From an uncultured Thermomonas sp. (GTDB lineage Bacteria > Pseudomonadota > Gammaproteobacteria > Xanthomonadales > Xanthomonadaceae), in the NCBI GenBank assembly GCA_946480065.1, contig CAMLJA010000135.1:1-5715 (forward strand): a stretch of DNA of 5,715 nt, written 5' to 3'. The translations under genes were made by a program, and so were the position numbers. Shown in pieces: positions 1 to 5,715 of the stretch. The notes below the pieces were generated by a model that did no database searches, was not told the DNA's origin, and was given only the letters and a program-made list of their open reading frames with translations. Each line of letters opens with the position of its first letter. Within the stretch, counting starts at the first letter, position 1.

Positions 1-157
1 CATCAGCCTGCCGGGCACCGGCGAGGCGCCGTCCGCGCCGGTGTTCGTGGACGGTGAAAAGGCCGTCACGCTGCGGGGTGAGAACATCGCGCAGGAATTC
101 GTCGCCCTGATCGATGCCTATGTCGACCGCCGATACCGAGCACAAGCTCCCGCGTGA
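1..157 (+). CDS. ispG: IspG (GcpE), 4-hydroxy-3-methylbut-2-enyl diphosphate synthase, C-terminal fragment
   Basis: Only the last 51 codons are visible, with the frame starting at base 2 and TGA at 155-157; the 5' part lies left of the window. The fragment opens with [20 protein letters not shown] and continues with a TLRGEN segment and an acidic/aromatic tail. This matches, from memory, the C-terminus of the roughly 420-residue IspG of Xanthomonas and other gammaproteobacteria. IspG is a cytosolic 4Fe-4S enzyme of the MEP pathway that converts 2-C-methyl-D-erythritol 2,4-cyclodiphosphate to HMBPP, the precursor of isoprenoids including undecaprenyl and ubiquinone tails. The cluster-binding cysteines lie upstream and cannot be checked here. 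The extra tail after YVDRRYR (about seven residues) is the part that overlaps the next gene's N-terminus in another frame. Confidence 0.93.
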   Translation, partial: ISLPGTGEAPSAPVFVDGEKAVTLRGENIAQEFVALIDAYVDRRYRAQAPA

Positions 158-863
158 GCCCGGCGAGGCCGCGCGCGCGGTCCGCGACGACGCCCGCTTC
201 GGACTGGCGTTCCTGCGCGCGCGCTGGCACTGGCTGCTGCTGCTGTTCGCCGGGCTGCTGCTGCCGCTGTGGGCGTTCGGGTCGATGGCCGACGAACTGC
301 GCGAGGGCGAGGTCTTCTTCTTCGACGAGCCGCTGCTGCGGCTGGCGCACGACCTGGCCAGCGGGGGCGGGGACCGGGTGTTCGCCTTCCTCAGCGCGGT
401 GGGCTACCTGTGGGGGGTGGTGCCGGCCGACATCGCGCTGGTGGGCTGGCTGGGGCTGAAGCGCTGGATGCGCGAGGGCCTGTTCGCCGGGGTGTCCATC
501 GGCGGCTCGGCGCTGCTCAACCTGGGCGCCAAGCAGCTGTTCTCCCGCGCCCGCCCCTCGCTGTGGGAATCGATCGCGCCGGAGAGCTCCTACAGCTTCC
601 CCAGCGGCCACGCGATGGGCTCGATGACCCTGGCCTGCGTGCTGGTACTGCTGGCCTGGCACACCCGCTGGCGCTGGTGGGTGGCGATGCCCGCGGCCGC
701 CTTCGTGGCCGGGGTGGGGCTGTCGCGCATCTACCTGGGCGTGCACTACCCGTCCGACATCCTGGCCGGCTGGGCGGCGGCCAGCGCCTGGACGGTGGCC
801 TGCTACGCGGTCGCCTTCAGCGGGCGCCGGCCGTGGCAGGCAGGTAGCGCGCCGGCAGCGTGA
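114..863 (+). CDS. PAP2-family integral membrane phosphatase
   Basis: This 249-residue protein carries all three signatures of the PAP2/type 2 phosphatidic acid phosphatase superfamily. These are K140-x6-R147-P148, P163-S-G-H166, and S204-R205-x5-H211-x2-S214-D215, so the phosphohistidine nucleophile (H211) and its partner H166 are present. Hydrophobic stretches at about 39-57, 88-113, 122-139, 168-183, 188-203 and 217-236 suggest a six-helix inner-membrane protein with a basic/acidic cytosolic N-tail, as in PgpB. Family substrates are lipid phosphates such as undecaprenyl pyrophosphate, phosphatidylglycerol phosphate or lipid A phosphates; the sequence does not say which. The start is ATG 114 or ATG 120 (two codons on); neither has a well-placed Shine-Dalgarno, and the nearest AGGA (93-96) is far. 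Either choice overlaps ispG by about 40 bases, which suggests cotranscription with ispG and perhaps termination-reinitiation. Its 3' end overlaps the convergent neighbour. Confidence 0.9.
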   Translation: MPMSTADTEHKLPREPGEAARAVRDDARFGLAFLRARWHWLLLLFAGLLLPLWAFGSMADELREGEVFFFDEPLLRLAHDLASGGGDRVFAFLSAVGYLWGVVPADIALVGWLGLKRWMREGLFAGVSIGGSALLNLGAKQLFSRARPSLWESIAPESSYSFPSGHAMGSMTLACVLVLLAWHTRWRWWVAMPAAAFVAGVGLSRIYLGVHYPSDILAGWAAASAWTVACYAVAFSGRRPWQAGSAPAA

Positions 864-1389
864 GCGCCGGGGTCTCTGCCTCCCACATCAGCGATACGAT
901 CCACCAGCGCCGGCCGTCGTGCATCAGCTGCAGGGTGTTGATGCCGCGCATGGCGTGGTCCTCGCCCTGCAGCCGGCCCTCGTAGGTGCTGAACACGTGG
1001 GCGATGTGGCCGAACTGCTCGGTGCGGCGCGCCAGTTCGCGCTCGTGGAAGCCCTTCTCCACCAGCAGGTTGCCGGACAGCGCCACGTAGTCGTTCACCT
1101 GCAGCAGGCGCATGCCCACGCTGCCGTCCGGGCGCTGGCCGACCGGCATCATCCGGGCCTCGGGGATGAACAGCGAGCGCAGCCGGTTCCAGTCGCGGGC
1201 CTGGCCCACCGGACCGGAGATCACGTCGTACAGGGCGGCCACGATGGCGTCGATGCTGGCCACGTCGGCCTCGGCGGCGGCCGGCACCGCGTGGTTCACG
1301 GGCTGCGCGGGCGGGGCCGCGGCGGGGGCGGTCTGGGCGCCGGCGGGCGCGGCCAGGGCGGCGAGCAGGAGCAGCAGGGCAGGGCGCAT
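817..1389 (-). CDS. Exported NTF2/SnoaL-like protein of unknown function
   Basis: This 190-residue protein has a classic Sec signal peptide: MRP, a leucine/alanine core at about 4-14, and an AGA|Q cleavage site after residue 18. A Pro/Ala-rich linker runs to about residue 40. The mature part (about 41-175) looks like an NTF2/SnoaL-fold domain. It has a leading helix (SIDAIVAALYDVISG), then RDWNRLRSLF and PEARM segments, a central YEGR strand and a closing strand pair with DGRRWWIVSLMW. The fold is used by small enzymes and by binding proteins; I cannot assign a substrate, and no enzyme-specific residues are recognised. There is no lipobox cysteine, so a soluble periplasmic protein is expected. 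The ATG at 1389 is fixed by a GGAGGT six bases upstream. It lies 74 bp after the transporter stop and its last 47 bp overlap the PAP2 gene on the other strand. Confidence 0.82.
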   Translation of the reverse strand: MRPALLLLLAALAAPAGAQTAPAAAPPAQPVNHAVPAAAEADVASIDAIVAALYDVISGPVGQARDWNRLRSLFIPEARMMPVGQRPDGSVGMRLLQVNDYVALSGNLLVEKGFHERELARRTEQFGHIAHVFSTYEGRLQGEDHAMRGINTLQLMHDGRRWWIVSLMWEAETPALTLPARYLPATAGAR

Positions 1390-1463
1390 GCGGGGACCTC
1401 CATCGGGCGAAGCCGCATGGATAGCACCCGCCGCGCCGCCGCGGCCCGTGCCGGAATGCACGG
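1390..1463 (-). other. 74-bp intergenic gap with a GC hairpin
   Basis: This is the longest non-coding stretch in the window. Besides the Shine-Dalgarno it holds a perfect 6-bp inverted repeat with a 4-base loop at 1430-1445 (GCCGCG, loop, CGCGGC). No T-run follows on either strand, so it is not a standard intrinsic terminator. A TGCTATCC stretch (minus strand, about 1425-1418) resembles a weak extended -10 element, but I see no matching -35. Whether the last gene has its own promoter is open. Confidence 0.35.
1396..1401 (-). promoter_or_regulatory. Strong Shine-Dalgarno of the NTF2-like gene
   Basis: Read on the minus strand this is GGAGGT, six bases before the ATG at 1389. It is the only near-consensus ribosome binding site I see in the window. 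It decides the start of the small exported protein and shows that this gene does not depend on translational coupling to the transporter upstream. Confidence 0.85.
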
Positions 1464-2414
1464 TCAGCTGCCGGGGATGTCGGCCTCGGTGGGCGCGTTG
1501 CTGCGGTGCTGGCGCGCCAGCCGGGCCTCGCGGTGGGCGATGTAGGCGGTCGCAACGAAGATGATGCCGGCGCCGAGCAGGGTCCAGCGGTCGATGACCT
1601 CGCCGAACCACAGCCAGCCGGCGACGGTGACGATCACCAGCTGGACGAAGCTGATCGGGGTCAGCGCCGAGACCTCGCCCAGCTTCAGCGCCCGCGTCCA
1701 CAGCAGCTGGCCCACCGTTCCCAGCACGCCGGACAGCAGCAGCCAGAGCCAGGCCAGCCCCTGCGGCGGGTGCCAGGCGTACAGCGCCGGGCCCAGCGAC
1801 AGCGGCACCCAGAACAGGTAGGTCCACAGCACGATGGTGTCCGGGCCGTCGTGGCGGGAGAGCTGCTTGATCTGGATGGCGACGATCGCGGTGATCACCG
1901 CCGCGCCCACCGCCACCAGGGTGGCCGGGGTGAACGCGTGCGACCACGGCCGCACGATCACCAGCACGCCCACGAAGCCGGCGGCCACCGCCAGCCAGCG
2001 CCGCAGCCGCACCTTCTCGCCCAGCAGCAGCACCGCCGCCACGGTCACGAAGATCGGCGAGGAATAGGCCAGCGACACCGCCTGCGCCAGCGGCAGGTGG
2101 GCGATCGACCAGAACCCCATCCACATGCTGACCACGCCGATCGCGCAGCGCACCAGGTAGCGCGACAGCTGGGCGGTGCGCAGGGTGTCGCGCAGGTGCG
2201 GCCCCAGCCGCTGGCCACGCCGCAGCGCCGGCCACGCCAGTACCGGCAGCAGCGCCAGCAGGCCGAACAGGTTGCGGAAGAACGCGATCTCCGGCACCGG
2301 CTCGGTGCGCGAGGCCAGCCGGATGCACACCGCCATCAGGCCGAAGCCGACCGTGCTGGCCAGCATCAGGCCGGCGGCCCGCAGCTGCACCGCCTGCGGC
2401 GGCTGCGCGCTCAC
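1464..2414 (-). CDS. EamA-family (drug/metabolite transporter superfamily) permease
   Basis: This 316-residue inner-membrane protein has about ten hydrophobic helices, roughly at 12-32, 43-63, 86-105, 112-132, 140-156, 162-182, 193-214, 220-243, 250-271 and 277-295. It shows the internal duplication of the EamA family: each half ends in a helix, a GE pair (GEK at 132-134, GEV at 271-273), a charged turn and a glycine-rich last helix. The repeated cores are YSSPIFVTVAAVLLLGEK and ISFVQLVIVTVAGWLWFGE. Relatives export amino acids, nucleosides or other metabolites; the substrate here is unknown. I chose the GTG at 2414 because it overlaps the murB stop as GTGA and leaves a short polar N-tail before helix 1. 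The frame stays open far upstream, but that extension would run through murB and has no family match. The basic C-tail (about 294-316) is cytosolic. Confidence 0.88.
   Translation of the reverse strand: MSAQPPQAVQLRAAGLMLASTVGFGLMAVCIRLASRTEPVPEIAFFRNLFGLLALLPVLAWPALRRGQRLGPHLRDTLRTAQLSRYLVRCAIGVVSMWMGFWSIAHLPLAQAVSLAYSSPIFVTVAAVLLLGEKVRLRRWLAVAAGFVGVLVIVRPWSHAFTPATLVAVGAAVITAIVAIQIKQLSRHDGPDTIVLWTYLFWVPLSLGPALYAWHPPQGLAWLWLLLSGVLGTVGQLLWTRALKLGEVSALTPISFVQLVIVTVAGWLWFGEVIDRWTLLGAGIIFVATAYIAHREARLARQHRSNAPTEADIPGS
2411..2414 (-). promoter_or_regulatory. GTGA stop/start overlap between murB and the EamA transporter
   Basis: On the minus strand GTG (2414-2412) overlaps TGA (2413-2411) of murB. 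The transporter has no clear ribosome site of its own, so coupling to murB is likely; the weaker GTG would lower its expression relative to MurB. Confidence 0.7.
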
Positions 2415-3463
2415 CAGGCGGCGCCGACGATGCGCGGTTCGGGCTCGATGGCGACGCCGAAGCGCGCCTGCACCGAGGCGGCGATGCGCCGCGCCAGCTC
2501 GAGCAGCTGCGGCCCGGTCGCGTGGCCGTGGTTCACCAGCACCAGCGCGTGGTCGGCGGACACGCCGGCATCGCCGTCGCGGTGGCCCTTCCAGCCGCAG
2601 CGGTCGATCAGCCAGGCCGCGGACAGCTTGCGGCTGTCCTCGCCGGCGCCGCGGAACACCGGCATGCCGGGTTGCGCGGTCAGCAGGCCGTCGGCCTGCG
2701 CCGCCGGGACGATGGGGTTCTTGAAGAAGCTCCCGGCGTTGCCGAGCACCGCCGGATCGGGCAGCTTGCGGCGGCGGATGCGGATCACCGCCTCCGCCAC
2801 CTGCGATGCGCGCGGCGCGCCCGCCACGCCCATCGCCTGCAGCTCCTCGCCGATGCCGGCGTACTCCAGCCGCGGCTCGAACGCGCGCGGCAGCGCGAAT
2901 TCCACCGCGGTCACCACCCAGCGGTCGGGCTCGTGCTTGAAGCGCGAGTCGCGGTAGCCGAACGCGCAGTCGCCGGCCGCCAGTCGGACGAAGCGGCCGG
3001 TCGTGCGGTCGAACGCCTCCACCGCGTGGATCCGCTCGCGCACCTCCACCCCGTAGGCGCCGATGTTCTGGATCGGGGCGGCGCCCACGGTGCCCGGGAT
3101 CAGCGCCAGGTTCTCCAGCCCGGACAGGCCGTGGCCCAGCGTCCACAGCACCAGGTCGTGCCAGCCCAGGCCGGCGTCGGCGCGCACGATGGCGGTGGCG
3201 CCGCCGTCGCCGGCGATGGCCACGCCCTGCGCCGCCAGCGACAGCGCCGCGCCCGGCGGATCGCCGGCGAACAGCAGGTTGCTGCCGCCGCCCAGCACCA
3301 GCACCGGGCCGTCGCGCAGCATCGCGTAGCCGAACAGTTCCGGCAGCGCCGCGGCGTCGGCCACCTCGACCAGCATCGGCGCGGTCGCCGGCACGCCGAA
3401 GGTGTTGCGCGCGTCCAGCCGGGCGCGCTCGACGATGCGGTAGCCGCCGGGCATCGGCGTCAT
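2411..3463 (-). CDS. murB: UDP-N-acetylenolpyruvoylglucosamine reductase (MurB, type I)
   Basis: This FAD enzyme uses NADPH to reduce UDP-GlcNAc-enolpyruvate to UDP-MurNAc, the second committed step of cytosolic peptidoglycan precursor synthesis. The 350 residues align by eye with E. coli MurB along their whole length. NTFG (20-23) opens the FAD domain, followed by [12 protein letters not shown] (54-65) and the flavin-binding run [20 protein letters not shown] (116-135). Next come GYRDS (169-173), [10 protein letters not shown] (241-250) and a closing EPEPRIVG. The catalytic residues expected from E. coli are present: R171, S245 as proton donor and E342. The type I substrate-loop tyrosine is probably Y201. 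The start is ATG 3463, whose bases overlap the pyrD stop as ATGA; ATG 3454 three codons later is a weaker alternative. I see no Shine-Dalgarno, which fits coupling to pyrD. An in-frame extension to 3523 would lie inside pyrD and lacks similarity. Confidence 0.96.
   Translation of the reverse strand: MTPMPGGYRIVERARLDARNTFGVPATAPMLVEVADAAALPELFGYAMLRDGPVLVLGGGSNLLFAGDPPGAALSLAAQGVAIAGDGGATAIVRADAGLGWHDLVLWTLGHGLSGLENLALIPGTVGAAPIQNIGAYGVEVRERIHAVEAFDRTTGRFVRLAAGDCAFGYRDSRFKHEPDRWVVTAVEFALPRAFEPRLEYAGIGEELQAMGVAGAPRASQVAEAVIRIRRRKLPDPAVLGNAGSFFKNPIVPAAQADGLLTAQPGMPVFRGAGEDSRKLSAAWLIDRCGWKGHRDGDAGVSADHALVLVNHGHATGPQLLELARRIAASVQARFGVAIEPEPRIVGAAW
3460..3463 (-). promoter_or_regulatory. ATGA stop/start overlap between pyrD and murB
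   Basis: On the minus strand ATG (3463-3461) of murB shares two bases with the TGA (3462-3460) of pyrD. With no visible Shine-Dalgarno for murB this suggests translation by termination-reinitiation, so MurB output should follow PyrD translation. Confidence 0.8.
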
Positions 3464-4515
3464 TCGGGCGGCAGGGTGCCGCGGCTGGGGGCTTCCTTGC
3501 GCCGGCGCAGGGCCTCCACGCATTCGCCCACCAGCGCCGGGCCGCGGTAGACCAGGCCGGTGTAGAGCTGCACCAGCAGCGCACCGGCGGCCTGCTTGGT
3601 GGCGGCGTCGGCCCCGTGCAGGATCCCGCCCACGCCCACCAGCGGGATCGACTCCGGCAGCCGCGTGCGCAGCATCCGCAGCACCACCGTTGACTTGCCC
3701 ATCAGCGGCGCGCCGGACAGGCCGCCGGCCTCGGCGGCGTGGCGCAATCCCTCCACGCCCTCGCGCGAGGTGGTGGTGTTGGTGGCGACCACGCCGTCCA
3801 CCTGGAGGTCGCCCAGCACCCGCCCGGCGGCGTCGATGTCGCTCTCGCTCAGGTCCGGGGCGATCTTCACCAGCATCGGCACGCGCTTGCCGTGGCGGGC
3901 GGCCAGCGCCTCCTGCTCCTCCCGCAGGGTGCCCACCAGGCGCCGCAGCGCCTGCTCCTCCTGCAGCTCGCGCAGGCCGGCGGTGTTGGGCGAGGAAATG
4001 TTGACGGTCACGTAGTCGGCCAGCGGGTACACCTTGCGCAGGCAGTGCAGGTAGTCCTGCGCGGCGTCCTCGTTCGGGGTGTCCTTGTTCTTGCCGATGT
4101 TGATGCCGACCAGGCCGCTGCGGCGGCGCGCGCGGCCCACGTTGCGGACCAGCGCATCCACGCCGTCGTTGTTGAAGCCCAGGCGGTTGATCACCGCTTC
4201 CTTCTCGGGCAGCCGGAACATGCGCGGCTTCGGGTTGCCCGGCTGCGGGCGGGGGGTCACCGTGCCCACCTCCACGAAGCCGAAGCCCAGCGCCAGCAGC
4301 GCGTCCACGTGCGCACCGTTCTTGTCCAGCCCGGCGGCCAGGCCCACCGGGTTGGGGAACAGCAGCCCCAGCGCCCTGGTCGGCAGCGGCCTCGGCGGCG
4401 AGGCCAGCAGCGGGTTAAGCCCGCTGCGGTAGGCCGCCTCCAGCGACGCCAGGCCGAGCGCGTGCGCGCGCTCGGCGTCCAGTGCGAACAGGAACGGGCG
4501 GCTGAGTCCGTACAT
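3460..4515 (-). CDS. pyrD: Dihydroorotate dehydrogenase (quinone), class 2
   Basis: This enzyme oxidises dihydroorotate to orotate with FMN and passes electrons to membrane quinone in de novo pyrimidine synthesis. The 351-residue length is typical of class 2. An amphipathic N-terminal helical region (about 1-40) should form the membrane/quinone tunnel. The barrel follows with [13 protein letters not shown] (55-67), [20 protein letters not shown] (83-102), NRLGFNNDG, and [10 protein letters not shown] (137-146). NISSPNT (172-178) carries the catalytic base S175 that marks class 2, where class 1 has cysteine. K217, the NTT at 246-248 and the FMN phosphate loop GVGGI (294-298) are also in place. 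The ATG at 4515 gives the standard MYxLxRPxLFxLDxExAH opening. It lies 19 bp after the ALDH stop with only a weak CAGG-like ribosome site. The short proline-rich C-tail ends in the ATGA shared with murB. Confidence 0.96.
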   Translation of the reverse strand: MYGLSRPFLFALDAERAHALGLASLEAAYRSGLNPLLASPPRPLPTRALGLLFPNPVGLAAGLDKNGAHVDALLALGFGFVEVGTVTPRPQPGNPKPRMFRLPEKEAVINRLGFNNDGVDALVRNVGRARRRSGLVGINIGKNKDTPNEDAAQDYLHCLRKVYPLADYVTVNISSPNTAGLRELQEEQALRRLVGTLREEQEALAARHGKRVPMLVKIAPDLSESDIDAAGRVLGDLQVDGVVATNTTTSREGVEGLRHAAEAGGLSGAPLMGKSTVVLRMLRTRLPESIPLVGVGGILHGADAATKQAAGALLVQLYTGLVYRGPALVGECVEALRRRKEAPSRGTLPPE

Positions 4516-4534
4516 CGGTGCGCGTCGCGGCCTG

Positions 4535-5715
4535 TCAGAGGTCGAACTTGATGCCCTGGGCCAGCGGCAGCGCGTCGGAGTAGTTGATGGTATTCGTCTG
4601 GCGGCGCATGTAGGCCTTCCAGGCGTCGGAACCGGATTCGCGGCCGCCGCCGGTCTCCTTCTCGCCGCCGAACGCGCCGCCGATCTCGGCGCCGCTGGTG
4701 CCGATGTTGACGTTGGCGATGCCGCAGTCGCTGCCGGCCGCCGACAGGAACGCCTCGGCGCGCTTGAGGTTGGTGGTGAAGATCGAGGACGACAGGCCCT
4801 GCGGCACCGCGTTCTGCATCTCGATGGCCTCGTCCAACTCCCTGTACTGCATCACGTACAGGATCGGCGCGAAGGTCTCGTGCTGGACGATCTCGGCGTC
4901 GTTGCTCAGGCCGGTGATGATCGTGGGCAGCACGAAGTTGCCCGGGCGGTCGATCGCCGCGCCGCCGGTCTCGACCTTGCCGCCGGCGGCCTCGGCCCTG
5001 GCGATGGCGTCGAGGTAGGCGTCCACGCCGTCCTTGCTGTTCAGCGGCCCCATCAGGTTGGCCGGGTCGGTGGGATCGCCGATCTTCTTCTCCACCTGCT
5101 TGTAGGCGGCGACGAGCTTGGCCAGCACGTCGTCGTACACCGATTCGTGCACGATCAGTCGGCGGGTGGTGGTGCAGCGCTGGCCGGCGGTGCCGACCGC
5201 GCCGAACGCGATGGCCGGGATCGCAAGCTTCAGGTCGGCGGTTTCATCGACGATGATCGCGTTGTTGCCGCCCAGCTCCAGCAGGCTGCGGCCCATGCGG
5301 CGCGCCACGCGCTCGCCGACCATGCGGCCGACCTTGGTGCTGCCGGTGAAGCTGATCAGCGCGACGCGCTTGTCGTCCACGAAGCCCTGCGCCAGGTCGC
5401 TGCCGGCGTCGTTGAACAGGAAGAAGATGTCCGGGAAGCCGCCCTTGCGCAGCGCCTCGTTGCAGATCTTCATCGACGCGATCGCCGACAGCGGGGTCTT
5501 CGGCGAGGGCTTCCAGATCGTGATGTCGCCGCAGATCGCCGCGACGAAGCTGTTCCACGCCCACACCGCGACCGGGAAGTTGAATGCCGAGATCACGCCG
5601 ACCAGGCCGATCGGGTGCCACTGCTCGTACATGCGGTGGCCCGGGCGCTCGGAGTGCATCGTCAGGCCGTACAGCTGGCGCGACAGGCCCACGGCGAACT
5701 CGCCGATGTCGATCA
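4535..5715 (-). CDS. ALDH7/antiquitin-type aldehyde dehydrogenase (probable aminoadipic semialdehyde dehydrogenase), N-terminus missing
   Basis: The frame is open to the right edge, giving 392 visible residues and stop at 4535-4537. Compared with roughly 500-510 residues for the family, about 110-120 N-terminal residues lie outside. Numbering from the first visible residue, the NAD-dependent ALDH core is intact: AFNFP with N45, WKPS with K68, [15 protein letters not shown] with general base E146, and GQRCTT with nucleophile C180 (codon 5176-5174). The [19 protein letters not shown] opening, [27 protein letters not shown] and the C-terminal NTINYS...LPLAQGIKF closely match human ALDH7A1 as I recall it. 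The family oxidises alpha-aminoadipic semialdehyde (in equilibrium with piperideine-6-carboxylate) to aminoadipate in lysine degradation; bacterial members are called AmaB or Pcd. Other aldehydes such as betaine aldehyde are possible. A GTG at 5692 looks like a start but lies well inside the conserved domain. The enzyme is cytosolic. Confidence 0.93.
   Translation of the reverse strand, partial: IDIGEFAVGLSRQLYGLTMHSERPGHRMYEQWHPIGLVGVISAFNFPVAVWAWNSFVAAICGDITIWKPSPKTPLSAIASMKICNEALRKGGFPDIFFLFNDAGSDLAQGFVDDKRVALISFTGSTKVGRMVGERVARRMGRSLLELGGNNAIIVDETADLKLAIPAIAFGAVGTAGQRCTTTRRLIVHESVYDDVLAKLVAAYKQVEKKIGDPTDPANLMGPLNSKDGVDAYLDAIARAEAAGGKVETGGAAIDRPGNFVLPTIITGLSNDAEIVQHETFAPILYVMQYRELDEAIEMQNAVPQGLSSSIFTTNLKRAEAFLSAAGSDCGIANVNIGTSGAEIGGAFGGEKETGGGRESGSDAWKAYMRRQTNTINYSDALPLAQGIKFDL

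Noticed and set aside
66..746. A 226-codon open frame on the minus strand opposite the PAP2 gene
   Set aside because: It is low-complexity His/Gln/Arg sequence opposite a gene with all three catalytic motifs intact, so it is a shadow.
1430..1445. A 6-bp stem, 4-base loop inverted repeat between the transporter and the NTF2-like gene, considered as a terminator
   Set aside because: There is no T-run after it on either strand, and short GC palindromes are common by chance in such sequence.
817..2328. A 503-codon open frame on the minus strand ending in the NTF2-like protein
   Set aside because: The first 313 codons run through the transporter in the wrong frame. The real start is fixed at 1389 by a good Shine-Dalgarno and a signal peptide.
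1506..2957. A 483-codon open frame on the plus strand, antisense to the transporter and murB
   Set aside because: Its composition is Gln/His/Arg-rich low complexity, as expected of the antisense of a GC-rich gene. It has no domain, no ribosome site, and crosses two well-supported genes.
1464..3584. A 706-codon open frame on the minus strand that contains the EamA transporter and could suggest a giant fusion protein
   Set aside because: Only the part from 2414 on has transporter similarity. The upstream half is an Arg/Ala/Gly-rich shadow of murB and pyrD in another frame, open because stop codons are rare at this GC content.
5244..5692. GTG at 5692 as the start of a short aldehyde dehydrogenase
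   Set aside because: The frame continues to the window edge with conserved ALDH7 residues before the GTG ([16 protein letters not shown]), so the gene is simply cut by the edge.

Overview
The window reads as ordinary chromosome of a very GC-rich gammaproteobacterium, most likely of the Xanthomonadaceae group (Lysobacter, Luteimonas, Pseudoxanthomonas or Stenotrophomonas-like). The reasons are the GC-dominated third codon positions, a long-type IspG C-terminus that I remember as nearly identical in Xanthomonas, an E. coli-type MurB and a membrane-type (class 2) dihydroorotate dehydrogenase. The genus call is inference. I see no tRNA, rRNA, CRISPR array, insertion sequence, integrase or composition break.

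Layout: seven protein-coding genes fill almost every base. The left end carries two plus-strand genes. These are the last 51 codons of ispG (isoprenoid precursor synthesis), then a complete PAP2-family membrane phosphatase whose start lies inside ispG. The phosphatase ends tail to tail with a minus-strand block of five genes, and its last codons overlap the end of the last gene of that block by 47 bp.

The minus-strand block is transcribed from right to left. It starts with an ALDH7/antiquitin-type aldehyde dehydrogenase (5' end outside the window), then pyrD, murB, an EamA-type drug/metabolite transporter, and a small exported NTF2/SnoaL-like protein. The ALDH-pyrD gap is 19 bp. pyrD-murB share an ATGA stop/start and murB-transporter share a GTGA stop/start, so pyrD, murB and the transporter are very probably one translationally coupled operon. 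The last gene sits 74 bp further on and has its own strong Shine-Dalgarno, so it is translated independently.

Functionally the block mixes lysine/aldehyde catabolism, pyrimidine synthesis and peptidoglycan precursor synthesis with an uncharacterised exporter and an uncharacterised periplasmic protein. ispG, the PAP2 phosphatase and murB could all feed the undecaprenyl-phosphate/peptidoglycan cycle, but only ispG and murB have firm roles. I found no convincing new system; the notable points are the gene overlaps and the two uncharacterised products.
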